Notes: generated by a model not told the origin, from the sequence alone. A stretch of DNA of 64,000 nt from Chlamydoabsidia padenii (GCA_025330725.1 JAIWND010000004.1:124001-188000), one strand, 5' to 3'; counted from the stretch's first letter, positions 22,112-35,182 are shown. Numbers and translations: made by a program.

Positions 22112-25100
22112 TCATCTTGTTGAAGGACCATCATCAGGATCAGATATACGTATGCAACCAGAATGATTCATTGTCGAAAATGTCAAGTCTTCCATTTCTT
22201 CACCAGTAACCCATCGGCGCCAAGCTTCATGGTATCCTTGTTCCAGATTTCTTGTCCATCGTTGTGTATCAAATAGTCGACTTTGTTCTCGTGTTAAAAA
22301 TAGTTGTTTACGTAAATTTATCAAGTCCCCATGTCCTTCTCGTCGTCGTTTTGATTGTTGTTGAGAATTGTTGAGATTGTGATACCTGTAAGATAATCCT
22401 TGAGCCCATTGCACCGCACGATCTTCGTATTCCTGTTCAGAGCCCACAACCATTTGATCACCAAAGCCAGTCGCATATGCAATACTTGCACCTACACGGG
22501 AGCACATCTTGTGTTCATATTTCGGCCAAGTCAGTATTGGGGTGCCAGACCAAAGAATATCAGCCGCTGTTGTATGTGCATTACATTCAGGGGTATCCAA
22601 GAATATATCCGCCACACGCCCCCGATGGATGTGGACATGTTTCGGTGCCACGTCCGTAAATAGAATTCGTTGTGCCACCTCCTTCCCCGACCATTTCATC
22701 GCATATTGTTTCAAATGTTGCTCGCCGGCTGGAGGGAATCGCAAGAGCCATATTATTGAGTTTGGTACACGTTCCAAAATTCGAAGCCAGAGCCGGAAGG
22801 TCGAAGGTTCCAGTTTGTATAGCTGATTAAAGTTGGCAAAGATAATCATGTCATCCGCCAAGTCTGGGAAGACCTCGTGTCGCATATTCCATCGTCGATC
22901 TTCTTCTTGAGTCCATAACTGTGCCGGTTCCAACAAATTTATATCCATCTTGTTATTGTTGTTGATACCATCACCATCCTCTTCTTGGAAGCCTTGTTTG
23001 TGGTCGTTAACAAAGTAAGAATGAGGCATGTAGATGAATTTTTCCGTGTATACAAAATCATCCGTCGGTTCTTCAGGGTCCACATCACCTTCAAAGTCGC
23101 TGTTGATGTCGTCTTCAATACCGTCCATGATGTTTCCTTGCTGCTTCTGTTGTCGTTTTCTATAAACTTCGGCGGAAACTGTTGAAGGAGGACAGACAAT
23201 AGGATCGGCGATAAAGTAGTCTACCCATCCACCACCAAGAGTACCAGCAAATCCCATATAGGAGCACTGCACAGGACAGGGCCGAGCAGCAAAAATTTCA
23301 TTCCGCGCGCCCTTTGTGTAACCGTTCAAGTTGACAAGAAGATGAATACCATCCTTCAAGATTTGTTCCACCACATGCTGATTGGACCATTGAGATACAT
23401 CCAAGAAGTGTTCCGACTCCTTTTCAATCTTCTGTCGGTAGCAAGACGAATCTGTTGGTGTAGTCGCATAACAATAGATATCATAATGTTGTCGATCGTG
23501 GAATCCAAACACCGATTGCATAAGATGAGCCAGAGGATGATTGTTGAAGTCGGAAGAGACATAGCCAATCTTGAGCCTTGGTGCTGGAGGAGGTGGTGGA
23601 GGATAGACATGAGGTGCTATCCAAGAAGATGTCATTGTTGAATGAGTGATTCGTAGTGCATTTCGATGTGATATCAGTCGTATTTGCCTTGCTGAGAGAG
23701 GGTATGTAAAAGTATGGAAGGGCAAAACAGTTGGCACAGGCGGTGACGAAAGACAGCTTGGGATCAAAGGTCGTTGATAATATTGAGTATTTTGCTGATC
23801 CACGACAATTTTTGTTCTAGTGTGAGTAGTTTCGATTATGGCACCAAAGTGTTCAAGATACCAGTGACGTTGCATTCTTCGTACAAGACGTTCCAATAAT
23901 CGAATCAACCACCCACCTTCATTTTTCGTCGAGTTATGTTGCCTGAGTCTCCATTTTTCGAGTCGATGGCTCCAGTCTTCGATCCTGCTTGATGTTGCTG
24001 CTGTAATGATTGATTTGTCGTTCCCCATCATTGTGGATGCACATGTAAATACCGCGAGAAGCTGAGTTAACTGTTCACCTACAGTAGTTGTATTTGTTGA
24101 GAATTGTAGACTTGGGAATTGAAGCACACCCTGGCCCCAGTTACAACCTTCCACCAATTGTTTGTCAACAATATCCACTAATCTATTCATCCATCCGAAT
24201 CGTTGCTTTTTTTGTACCTCGACTGGTATAAAATCGCCATTTTCGTTCACCGTTGGTTCTTGATTACCATAAACAGTTCCCCTGCCACGCCAATCGCAGA
24301 TACCACCAAGAGAGTTTACCAAACCACAAATAGCATCGACAAAATCAGGATTCGCCTCCACGGCCCGACGATAAAATTGCACCGAGTCTTGTACCCGCCC
24401 CTGATCCTTGATTGCATTTCCAAGATTAGCCAGAGCAACATCAAATTTGGGATTAAATTGGATCGCCTTTTCATACATACTGACGGCTTCTTGAAGGCGG
24501 CCCGAATCTTTGAGTAAGGATCCAAGATTAGTGTATAAATGAGGGTGTTGTGGATCCAATCGCAGCCCATACATGTAATATTGCATTGCCCGCATGATCC
24601 CCGTCAATGGTGGTGATGATAACATTGTTGCATTGGTCAATTGGATAGCATTTGAGCATACAGTCCCGGATAGATTACTGAGGATGATGCCTAAATTGTT
24701 TGCTGTAGACGGACTTGGATTCAAAGCAAGGCTGAGGTAGTACAGTGGTAGCACCATTGCCAACGTTGGAGTATCAGACGCGGATGTACCTGACTTGGGA
24801 GGAGAGTTCATTTGGTCCTGGAAAAGTTTCGCAAGATTCAATAAAATAGTGGATGTCGTTTGCATAGTCTGGCATAAAACATTAGACGATACCAATAGTT
24901 GTATGTCATTTGATTGCTGTACTACCGGTGTTGATGCCGATATTGATGGAGCCTTTCGTTGATTGTTGGTGGTGTTGATATTACTGCTAACCAACCCAGG
25001 TAGCAAACCAGTTGTATGAGGATACATCAGTTGCATGATTTGTGTAACTTGGTCAGGCTGTAACAAAACAAGAGGAAGCGAGGAAGCCTTTAGGATTTTA

Positions 25101-25933
25101 CCAGACCGAGACGCCGAGACCGCCGCTGTAGATCCACATACCAAAGCGAGTTGATGGATAATTGACACCAAACTTGATCCACCAAATACAAGTTCAAGAC
25201 CTTTTTCGTATTCCAAACGTGCACCAGTAATATCCCCCAAAGCAGATCGTAGATTACCTTTTGCATACAATAAGTTTTGAAGCCTTGGTATTTGAGATGT
25301 TGGCAGTCGTTTGGGAGTAGAGGCACCACCAGTATCAGACAATGATGTGGCCTTGCTTGATTTGTAAAAATAGTTTTCGACGAAGTTACACACCTTCAAA
25401 GCTTCTCCAAAACGAGAGGCCAATGCAGTGACATGATGTTGACCTTGTGACAAGGATGCAGATACCATATCAGATTCCACTTTACTTGACCCTGCCAATG
25501 ATGATGATGGTGATGATGGAGTAGAGCAAAGCACACCAACCAAGTTTTCCACAGCATCCCAATAGCCGGGGCGTAATCGCACAGCTTGATACCACCATCT
25601 TTCAGCTTCAGAAGTTCGACCAAGGATTCGTAGAGTCGTTCCAATGTTGCTCATGGCTTCGACATATTGTGGATTGTACTTGAGTATGAGTTGATTGTAT
25701 TGCAAAGAAGAGATATAATCTTGATGGGAGTAGTAAACGCAGGCCAAGAGGAGGATAGTTGGTAGGTGAGATGGGTATGCATCATGAATCGAGTGCAATA
25801 TAGACAGTAGAATTGGACTTGATGGTGTGGTTGAATAAACTGTATGAGCATACTGCAATAGACTATCCCGTAGTTCAGTCGTCCATTGAGTTTGATGAGG
25901 TATAATAGGATGTTGTTGAGCTACAGTCAGATT

Positions 25934-25977
<44 letters not shown>

Positions 25978-26191
25978 GTTAATGGATAAGCAAAATATAG
26001 ATACAATTAGCATTTGTAATAAAACTTACCTTGTGTAGAGGAATAGTCTTTTGGTGCTTGATATAATCCCACAGGTTGTTGTAGTGGCAGTGAAGACTGA
26101 TGACGCCTGTTCACATTTTGAGCTAATTGTTCAAAGTTGCTGTTGTTTGTGTCAGGATGGGTGAGTTGGTTTTGTTGATAATATGTTGGTA

Positions 26192-26250
<59 letters not shown>

Positions 26251-26738
26251 GTCTTTTGAGAGTGCTGGCTCAACACACGACAAGCTACTTGTTGATACCG
26301 TTTAGGATCATAATAGTGGTCGACCCACCCATTAGCCTCTTCATAGTTATAGCTGGATAAAGTTGGCGAAGGTGGTGGTAATATAACAGAGGGTATAAAT
26401 GGTGACAAGGGCGAGTCTTGATTAGACTGTTGTTGAAATATACCTGTGTGAGTGGATAGTGGTGCTGAAGGATTGCTTTTGCTGTAACGTTGTTTTAATA
26501 GCAATTGTTGACGTTGGGGTGAATATAAGGTCGAAGAGCCGCCACTAAGATCGTTGTCCTTGAGTTAAAAAGAAGAGGAAGAAGAAGATTAATTCAAGGT
26601 ACCAAACTAATTAAAAGTTAAGTGGGAGATTTTTTGTTTTACCAAAGATATTTGTTGGTCCATATTGTGAGAGACCTCTTGTTTAATATCACCCAGTAGG
26701 CCACTTGATTGAAAGGTGTTCTGCTGCTGCTGGTACAT
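22112..26738 (-). CDS. OGT: O-GlcNAc transferase (TPR + GT41), animal-like
   Basis: This nucleocytoplasmic enzyme is predicted to attach GlcNAc from UDP-GlcNAc to Ser/Thr of proteins. Three exons encode about 1,480 residues: MYQQQQNTFQSSGLL, then a Gln-rich exon with a run of 19 CAA codons (26193-26249), then a 3.8-kb exon. TPR repeats are visible, for example LYTNLGSLLKDSGRLQEAVS and ALANLGNAIKDQGRVQDSVQ. The catalytic region has LKIGYVSSDFNNHPLAHLMQ, ILKDGIHLLVNLNGYTKGAR, FANFNQLYKLEPSTFRLWLR, NSIIWLLRFPPAGEQ and DTPECNAHTTAADILWSGTP, including the lysine of NQLYK that contacts UDP in the human enzyme. The HPLAHLMQ motif points to OGT rather than the SPY fucosyltransferase. An acidic insert (DDINSDFEGDVDPEEPTDD) sits at the place of the OGT intervening domain. 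Yeast lacks OGT. The polyQ and Asn-rich N-terminus is unusual for the family. Confidence 0.9.
25935..25977 (+). repeat. A43 homopolymer in OGT intron
   Basis: Forty-three consecutive A on the plus strand form the poly-T tract before the acceptor of the second OGT intron. Confidence 0.9.
26193..26249 (-). repeat. CAA trinucleotide repeat encoding polyglutamine
   Basis: Nineteen TTG units on the plus strand (CAA on the coding strand) encode a pure Gln run in the N-terminal part of OGT. A pure repeat of this length is likely polymorphic. Confidence 0.9.
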
Positions 26739-26938
26739 TCTTAGTAGTTTAACAACTAGCTAAGAAGATAAAGAGGTATGAATAGATGTAAAGTGATGTA
26801 AAAATAAAAGGACAAGGAAGTATGGATGTGTAGGAGAGCTCTTTAAGATCTTTATCAAATAAAAAGAATAAAGCATTGTATGTAAGAGACTAAAGAAAGA
26901 AAGAGGGAACCTAAACCGTTTTTGGGCTAGTTTTGTCG

Positions 26939-26954
26939 TATTTCAAATTTCCCC
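26939..26954. promoter_or_regulatory. Recurrent promoter element, copy upstream of OGT
   Basis: TATTTCAAATTTCCCC lies 200 bp upstream of the OGT start. It lacks the CG of the consensus, so it is a weaker match. Confidence 0.35.
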
Positions 26955-27000
26955 TCCTTTTCGTAGCGGAATTCAAATTACATGCTCAGCGGAGCAAAAG

Positions 27001-27005
27001 AAAAA
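27001..27005 (-). terminator. Pol III T-run terminator of tRNA-Thr
   Basis: Five consecutive T on the coding strand immediately follow the tRNA discriminator base. Confidence 0.8.
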
Positions 27006-27078
27006 TGCCTCCAGGCGGAATTGAACCGCCGACCTTCTGCTTACTAGGCAGACGCTCTGCCAACTGAGCCATAGAGGC
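27006..27078 (-). tRNA. tRNA-Thr (anticodon AGT)
   Basis: On the minus strand this 73-nt sequence folds as a tRNA. The acceptor stem is GCCTCTA/TGGAGGC (one G-T pair), the D-loop A box is TGGCTCAGTTGG, and the anticodon stem TCTGC/GCAGA encloses the loop CTAGTAA, giving anticodon AGT (threonine, ACU codons). The T stem GGCGG/CCGCC encloses TTCAATT, and the discriminator base is A. There is no intron. A run of five T (plus-strand AAAAA at 27001-27005) directly after the 3' end is the Pol III terminator. Confidence 0.95.
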
Positions 27079-27125
27079 GGAATTTGGAAAAAAAATTCCG
27101 TGGTTTTATATAAAGCATTATTTAC

Positions 27126-27141
27126 ATTTCAAACGCCGCTG
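27126..27141. promoter_or_regulatory. Recurrent element near tRNA, with CCAAT and CRE-like sites
   Basis: ATTTCAAACGCCGCTG is a variant of the recurrent element. It is followed by ATTGG (inverted CCAAT box, 27149-27153) and TGACGT (CRE-like core, 27169-27174). Together these look like a Pol II promoter pointing into the decayed spliced locus at 27.5-28.7 kb. Confidence 0.35.
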
Positions 27142-27385
27142 ATACCTGATTGGCTGATCCCGCATAAATGACGTTGTCTGACTTGATCGTTTCCGTTTAA
27201 AACTACATTTACGCTTCCCCTCTTTATTCAACTTTCCTTCTTCCCTTTTTATCTCTTACCTCCATAGGATAGTGCTTTCCTCTCTTTTTTTGTACATCAT
27301 GCCACCAATATTAATGTAATATTACTTCCATCCATTTGGAAGTAAATTATAAACTAGATTATACGGGGTTTCAAAATGAAGCCAG

Positions 27386-27419
<34 letters not shown>

Positions 27420-27479
27420 AAAGACTTCCCCCTCTTCCTTTCTTTTTCCACTCCCACTTTCCACATTAATTATACGATA

Positions 27480-28690
27480 ATCCACTTGACTTCATCGTAA
27501 GTATTTTACTGGAATGACTTACTTTATTGATAACACCTTCTCTTTGATTAGTTATAAAACATGCCTATTGACGATCGCTGATCTTTTTCGGACCGTAGAC
27601 TACTTTACACCAATCTTTGACAGAGGTAAGAATGAAAACTACGTATTCGTTAAATGACTAATTACTTTTTTTTTTTTCTATCATGTAGGCTTCACTAAAA
27701 AAGCCTATTAAAGCGAATACATTCAACAAACCGGAGAAGTATAGCTGGGACAGGGTCAACACGAATCCCTCTTTGCACCTTTGACTTCAGCATTTTCGTT
27801 ATCTCTTCTTTTTTTGAAGGTAATTTAACCAGGCAAAACAACAATGACTCACTAATGAACAATAACTTTTTTTAATTCATCTAGGCTGGACATCCTTACC
27901 TGGATCAACAAACAATAGCGCAAAGTATTGGATTGTGGCTCTGGTAGCTTTTCCTCAAGTGATGGTAATACAAGATACAGCAGGGTAAGGAGAAGAAAAA
28001 AAAGTAGATGTATGATAATATGATATAGTAACCAATTGTTGTTTATTGTAGGGAATGGAGGTCTAGTTTGTCTACTTAGCCATCATTGACTGTGTATTTA
28101 TAGTATTGGACCCAGCATTATATGATTACTTTCCTGAAAGAATGCGTATGTGAAATGTAGAAACAAGGTACAGTTATATTTTAAAAAAAGGTTGGTTGTT
28201 CAGAGGCCATAACAAGTTACTAAAACTCTACTACTCGTTTTATAGGATTCTTGGCATTGGAGTTACACCAATCTTGGTGTGTCATTGACGACTGTTGGAA
28301 ATCTTTACGACGGATCCTCGCATCGGCTAGACTCTTACCCACCATCACACCAAAAGAAACGGACAGAGTTGATCTTCTATGGCTCTGAATTACATATGCA
28401 AATGGATGTGGATAACGTTGACTTGGCTCGGGTGATCGAAGGTCTACAATTGGCGGGGGCAATATGTTACGGAGCATGGTTAAATAAAAACATGGTGGGT
28501 GTTGCTAGTTAGATGTTTACCATTTCGGTGTCTGCTGGTGTTAATGTCGAAATGACTCGTCAAGATACCTCCGCTCCGAAATCAATATCTCTTGTGCCAT
28601 TGAAGAAGAATCTTGTGCAGCGATGAATTACATCTACGATCAAGTGCTCTGCAAACGCAACAACCTGATCTTGAATACTTTTTAGATTAG
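27480..28690 (+). pseudogene. Decayed or non-coding spliced locus of unknown identity
   Basis: The locus has intron-like segments with good donors and acceptors: 27497-27551, 27626-27688, 27820-27884, 27985-28051 and 28168-28246. No continuous frame survives. Across the second junction one frame reads LTIADLFRTVDYFTPIFDRG then FTKKAY-stop, SEYIQQTGEV-stop, LGQGQHESLFAPLTSAF. The stops are TAA and TAG where CAA or CAG would keep the frame open. Later blocks shift frame (for example DLARVIEGLQLAGAICYGAW around 28400-28490 and ISCAIEEESCAAMNYIYDQV near 28590-28650). Best reading: a former protein gene decayed by point mutations and frameshifts; a spliced long non-coding RNA is the alternative. 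I do not recognise the family. Confidence 0.45.
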
Positions 28691-28699
28691 TCTTTTTTT

Positions 28700-29662
28700 A
28701 CATTTATATTAGTTGCAGTGCATATTATGTAGCTTTGTGTTTCAATACAATAAAAAAAACTTGATCAAAATCCGTCTTGATGTGATTCATGCATTAATTT
28801 GATGATCAAACTCTGATTATTATTATTACAGTATTATTATTTTGGGTTTATGCCAATGAAAACAAAATTTAGGGTACAGATCATCTTTAGCTTGACCGGA
28901 TTGGCACGAATGTTTGAGTGTTTGGGTAAAGTAGATTGAAAATAGACCGTTCACAGCACTCAGATGTTCGGTCGATTTTCAGAAACCCAATGAAAGCGGC
29001 ACGGAGTTGGGCTTCAGATGAGTTCGCGGAGGAGGGGGGGGGCATTGTAGGAGACCATATTATGGTGAAAAGGCTTTAGATTTTTTTTTTTTTTTTCAAA
29101 CGTGAATTGCTCGTCGTATAGACCAGCTCTGTTAATGAAAGGAAATTTGACAAATGTGGAATTTCATGCAGAATCGGACTGTGGAATTCAAATCCCGACT
29201 TTGCTTGGGGGAATACAGAATTTTTTTTTTTTTTTTTTTTTTAAATTAAAGTTAAAATACTGTATGTTGGTCGTAAATTCAGGCCAGTTCAGGGCGGGGG
29301 GGGGGGAAATTGGCGATTTATCATTTTTGAATTCCGCCAGTCTACACAATTTAAGATAACCATTTTCCAATCAACTTTGCTTAGGAAGTCAAGCGCCCAG
29401 ATTCTTGCCCACACTTGATGTGTGGCTAATCAAGTCCTTAACGTTTGACGATACACTATGTATTTAAAAATTGTGCAGGTCCCAAGTGCTAACAATGCAT
29501 ATAGACACATTCAACGAATGAATGATATAAAAAAAAAGACAAGGATAATATAGAGTTTTATTGATTACAGCTTCCATCAGCAAAAGGCGAGCGAATAAAA
29601 AGATAATTCTAAAACTATACTGATATATGTAAATATATACTGCATGCCTATGGTCATAATGC
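28700..29662. other. Intergenic, no gene; WDR91 3' side
   Basis: No coding support is seen. The stretch holds two element-like sequences (GGAATTCAAATCCCGACTT at 29183-29201 and TTTTTGAATTCCGCCAG at 29324-29340), poly-T tracts near 29081-29096 and 29221-29242, and G runs near 29034-29042 and 29296-29306. Confidence 0.4.
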
Positions 29663-32600
29663 CTAGTAACTAGTTTTAATCAAATTGGTCACCTTTACAC
29701 TACCATCAGCACTTCCCAGTAAACATGCGTTGGATGCATTCGTCCAATCCACAGCGGTGATTTTCCGATAGACGTGATGTTGGCCAAATTGCAAGACAGG
29801 TTGTCCATTACTGCCTTGATATATAGTTCCTTGTGTTTCTTCCACCCTAAATCGAGATTTGCCAGTGGTGCTGATTTGAGTCTTGTCGTTTTGAAGTGAC
29901 TGTGAGGAAGAATGAGACGAGGAGACCGATGGTGAAGGCGAAGGTGATATAGATGGTGATGAAGTGGAAGTAGATGAATGGGATGATACTGATGATGAAG
30001 ATGATAATGATGTTTGTTGAGTTGGTGGTATATATTTGGTGATGAGCGAGGTGGCGCAAAGGAGATAGTCGGTGTCGGCACTAAAGGCAACCATCTGTGA
30101 TCTTGGTGACATGGAAAGCATGCTTTGAAGCACTCCATCATCTGCTGTAGAAGGTAATCTGGCCGATCGAGAGGATGAAACAGATGCACGTGATGAAGTT
30201 GAGCGATTGGATGAAGGTCTTGGTGGTAGTACAGATGGTGAAGATGCAGACGAGTTGGCCGGTGATGACATGGAAGGATAGGGTTGTTTTGCTAGCGGGT
30301 TCGATCGTGACGACGGAGGAGCCCATGCTGCTGGTGGTGGGAAGCCTAACAAGTCGGTATGAGATAAACTTGTGCCGGGTTTGTGAATTGACCATTGTGA
30401 TAATTGACCGCCAAAGTCCACTGTGTAAATAGAATTTTCGTCAAAACTGAATTGAGCAATACAGGCAGGTTGTTTTGATATCGTTTTCCATTCCACAATC
30501 GATTTCATGGTTCGTACATCTAGATTGAGTTAAAAAAAAAAAAAAAAAAAAAAAAAGTTAGCTTGATGCAAATCCTACCTTATTTGACTGACAACTTACC
30601 AAATATCCGCATTGTTCCTTCACCATCACCTGCGACCAACATTTGCCCATTATGATTGTGTTTGATTGTATTGATGTCAGTACACGAGTTACCAGGATCT
30701 AGTTTAAATACGCCCTATAAAGGTAAACAAAGTGTTAATGATATCAAATACCACTTCATTAGTCCGTATGCTTTGTATGTGATTCACTTGATCACTTACC
30801 GAAGAGGACATGCTTTTCATGCTCCATGCCACCAGTGCACCCTGTCGTTTTGTATTGTGTTTTGACTTGTCACCAGATGCTGAGCAAACAATCACCGAAT
30901 CCACAGGGCTTGATGACAGTTGAGTAACCCTACATAGAATACAGAATCATTAAAATACCAGTTTCCTTTTCTATACATAACCACCTTTTACTTACCACGG
31001 ATACATTTCGGTCGTATTGAATTCTTGTACTACCGAGCGGTTTTCAGTATTGTAAACGCGAATGGTCCCCGAGTCCGTTCCCAAGAGCAACTAATCAACA
31101 GTTCAAAGTGAGTATAACAATGATAGTAATAATGGATAATTAGCTATATTTTAACTTACAAATCGATCTGATCTTGCATCCCATTCCAAAGACAGAATAT
31201 TCGAGGTGTTACTTGTCAGCTTTTGAGGACTATGGGATTGACCTTTGTAGCTCCATACCCTAAATGATAGTGATAAACATTAGATTTTTAATTTCACCTT
31301 TTCCAGCATTTATCTTTTTCTTTTTCTTACCTAACAATGTTGTCCATATCACAACTTGCGATGAGATTGCCTTGTGTCGAGAATTTGGCGTGAGTGATGG
31401 CGGATGCATGTTCAGAGAATTCTTCTTGGCTAACAATCACAAATGGTTCGTCCGTTCCAGTCAAGTCATCCATTCCGTTTAGAGTATCATTGTTGTTACT
31501 GTTATTGATTTCGCTGCTGTTATTGGTGGTATTGTTGTTACCATCGTTGTTGATGGTGATGGTATCGTTTGTCAAGGTCGTCATAGAAGTAGTAATAGGA
31601 TTGTGTGCTGTGGTGGTAATGGTGGTAGTTGTACATGTCGCTATAGCTTTTGTATCGTTTTTGGTTCCATTGGTTTTGTTTTGTTGAGGAGTTGTCATCG
31701 ATGCGGCCCGTTTTCGTATAAGTGATATCCCATCCGTCATTTCTTTTCTTGTGTCAATCAACTAGCCAAATCCAAATAATAGAGTCTTGATTTAGTTGTA
31801 TTGTTTTGTTGTGTGTGTATATATCTTTTACTCTTACCTCGACTTTGAGTTTGGCAACTTCATTTTCTCTTGCTTCCATCATAGCTTTCATGTTATCCAA
31901 AGTTGATTTCAGATTTTCAATTTCCGCCTGCTGGGTTTTTCGTTGAGTTCGATCCACATTAAAGGCGAGTAGGCTAGGTAATGCTATGTGATAAAAAAAA
32001 TAAAAAAAAAGACAGGTAAGCTGAAGAGATCATTCTTTCGTTTTGTAACTTACGCATATTCTGGAATATGGTCGCCAAAAAGTTGTGTAAAGAGGTTGTG
32101 TAGTTATCCACCCATTGTTTGGTAAAGAATGTTTCAAACACAGGATCCGATGCAGGTTGCTTCACATAAGGTAAGGCTATAAAATAAGAATATAAAAGAG
32201 TTTGTTAGTAAAAGCAGTAGCAAGTAAGCTAAACACGTGATTATATCTTATCTTTTAACATGTGTACTTACCAAACCATTGAGACCATTCCGAGGTTCCA
32301 TGTAGATCAGGTCCATAGACATCAAAGAATTCCTTCACCTTGTCGCGTTTTTTATGTTGAATGGCTAGATCAAAATAAAGTGCGGTGAGTAAAACAGAAA
32401 TAAAAGGGGTAAGTAGTGTATCATGTAGTCATACAATTTAAAAGGGTTTCTTACCATGGACTAGGTAATGACGTAAAAGACAAAGTTCAAACTTCTTGAC
32501 GGTTTGTTGAAACCTGGTATCCAATCGGGAGAAGAATCGAAGGTCCAAGTATCGATAATATTCAACCAAGCCATTGACATCACCGTTCGTAACAAAGGAA

Positions 32601-32679
32601 AGGAGTTCTTCAAGAATCTTGTCTACCTAAACAGACCCAGGCCATACCAGACCAGACCAGACAATGACAATACACACAT

Positions 32680-32720
<41 letters not shown>

Positions 32721-32993
32721 AAAGGAGGTTAGGAGGTTAAACATACATAATCAAGAGGGCCGTTTAGCTTTTACTTTACCTGGAAGCCTTTATCCTTGTC
32801 TGTTCGACTTTCAGTTTCCAAAGCCCGAAAGGTCGTTGTGAAGCCTCGAAACTAGTTTGAAAGAAGATGGTATGGTTATTAGTATCATTGTCTATGTTCA
32901 GGGAAGCCATCATGTGTTTATGTGCATGTAGTTGTGTTATATTACCAATAGATATTCTTTGACGAGATCATCCACCTGATACAACGAGTTCAT
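29663..32993 (-). CDS. WDR91: WDR91-like endosomal WD40 protein
   Basis: WDR91 acts with WDR81 to lower PI3P synthesis and drive early-to-late endosome conversion in animals. The N-terminal half matches it strongly: VDDLVKEYLLFRGFTTTFRA, then TESRTDKDKGFQVDKILEEL, EYYRYLDLRFFSRLD and TKQWVDNYTTSLHNFLATIF. A predicted coiled coil follows (RKTQQAEIENLKSTLDNMKA). The second half holds WD40 repeats (HAKFSTQGNLIASCDMDNIV, WDARSDRFLLLGTDSGTIRV, DAINTIKHNHNGQ-like region, VDWTNASNACLLGSADGSVK). Two Ser/Thr/Asn low-complexity inserts interrupt the WD part. About ten exons; start ATG 32991-32993, stop TAG 29663-29665. One intron holds an (AC)n(AT)n microsatellite (about 32673-32720). WDR91 is absent from budding yeast; whether WDR81 is encoded elsewhere cannot be seen here. 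Confidence 0.85.
32673..32720. repeat. AC/AT microsatellite in WDR91 intron
   Basis: An ACAC tract passes into about ten TA units, preceded by CCAGA repeats near 32646-32661. Confidence 0.85.
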
Positions 32994-33371
32994 TTTTCTG
33001 TGGTATAAAAATATAAAGTCAGAGGGAAGAAGAGCACCAATTTGCTAAAAAACAAAAAAAGTCCCTTAAAAACAAATTCAATTTCCGACCATCATCGCCT
33101 ACATAACATCAAAAGCTTCGTTCGTTTTCTTTTATTGATGACAGACCATTATTTACATAAAGCATAAATATAAAAAATAGATATAGATAAAAAAAAGAAA
33201 AGGAGGATGAAGATAAAACTAAATGAAGAATGGATGATAAGACTAATGTAGAGTAAAAGGAAGTAAAAAATAATAATAATAATACCACTGCATATTATAT
33301 TCCAACATTCATTCCCAACACAACATAGTAGATAAAAGGGAGGGATTGGAGGGTGGTGAGTTGATGACAGT

Positions 33372-35151
33372 TTACATGTTTCCACCAGCATTGTATTGAT
33401 CATACAAAGGTTGTTGACCAGGTTGAGCCCAAGATACAGAAGAGGCACCGTTACCGATCACTTGACCGCCTACAAAAGAGTGATAATGATTAAGCCAAAG
33501 TATCATTGTTCCACGCAATCTTCAGACTATGACCTACCTCCTCGACCATACATTTCACCATTGTGGCTATTTCCATGGTGCCAGTTTTGTTGATGTTGTT
33601 GTTGCATACCACCATGAGATTGCCATCCAGTAGGGGGACGATCCTTACCCCAGGAGAGCTAATGTATAAATGATAGGACAATATGAGGTGGTTAACAACT
33701 ATGTTTCATGATTAGGTTTGTCGTATTTACCTTGGCGGGGCGTCCGTGAATGTTGACGTTCTGTAATTGTACCAAAGCATTGGCAGCGTTTTCGTGTGTA
33801 TCCATCCTAAAGAAGTGATATCACCATGGATTCAATTAATGTCATCCTGATTTTATCATGAGTACTTACTTCACAAAGGCAAAACCGCGATCAGCTTGCA
33901 GCTTGATTTCTTGTACAAAGCCAAATCGTTGGAAGGGTTGCAAAAGATCGTTTTCTATTCAATTAAAAAAAAAAAAAGGGGGGGGGAAGGAAGGAGAGGT
34001 ATATGATTAACAAATATACAAAACAGCCAGTTAGGTACCAACCATCCTTCATTGATCCCACATCCCATCCACCCCATCCTCTAATGATCGATTCTTACGA
34101 GTAGTTTCGGGTTGTAAGTTGCCAACATAGACACTGGTGACGTAGGCAGGAGTTTGGTGTACAGCGATTTCGTAAGGCAATTGTTGTCCAGGTTGAGGAG
34201 GAGGAGTGGCGGTTTGACCTGAATCGAGTATTAATAACAAATTGAGTATATTAAGTTTAATCCAATGTCAACTCCCCCTCCCTTTTGTTTTTATCCTATT
34301 TACCTTTTTGAGTAGCCCAGTTACATCGGATAGCACGAGTACCTAACCATTCACCGTTCATAGTAGCAATAGCTTGTTCAGCATCAGTCTTGTCACGGAA
34401 AGCAGCAAAACCAAAACCTCTTGATTTTCCAGAAACAGGATCCCACATGACATGAGCATCACTAAAAGGGTAAAACATCAGGTAAAAAAAAAAAAAAAAA
34501 AGGAAAAGGAATTAGCAAAGCAAAACAAACATGTCATTATAATTTAAATGTTGTTACTTACGACATGGTACCAAAAGCGGAGAAAGCCTTGACCAGCATA
34601 TCATCAGTGATTTCAGGAGCAAGATCGCCAACAAAGACATGGTAGTGATTGGAGGTGTCTTCCTTGATAGGAGTATTAGGTTGAGCCCAGTTTACCTTGA
34701 TTTCCTATTACATTAGAAAAAAAAAGAAGGTTATTCAGATGATTGGATGATAGTTTCACAAACCGAGAAGACTTACGTGATTAAAGATTTTGCGACCATT
34801 CATATCTTGGATAGCTTGTTCGGCAGCGCGACGGTCAACGTAATCGACAAAACCATAGTTGACGCCAGCCTATAAAGTTAATAAATAGAAAGAACAAGTT
34901 AGTATCAGTCATAAATACAGTTATCCCGTTGAAGTAGACGATTGAATTCGTTTTAAAACATACATAGGGACCGTGTCGTTTAGTCTATTGGGATAGATGG
35001 ATGTAAACATATATTTATAAAACAGTTAGACGTAAGTTAGTTTTGTAGATGAATACTTCTTTTGACTTACGCTAAGAACCTTGACTGCAGCTACAACACC
35101 AATGGTAGCGAAGATTTCTTGTAACATGGTTTCAGTTACTCTATTTTTTAT

Positions 35152-35182
<31 letters not shown>

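Noticed and set aside
27480..28690. Alternative genetic code (TAA/TAG read as Gln) to explain the broken locus
   Set aside because: All other genes in the window use TAA and TAG as stops, and TGA and frameshifts also interrupt this locus.
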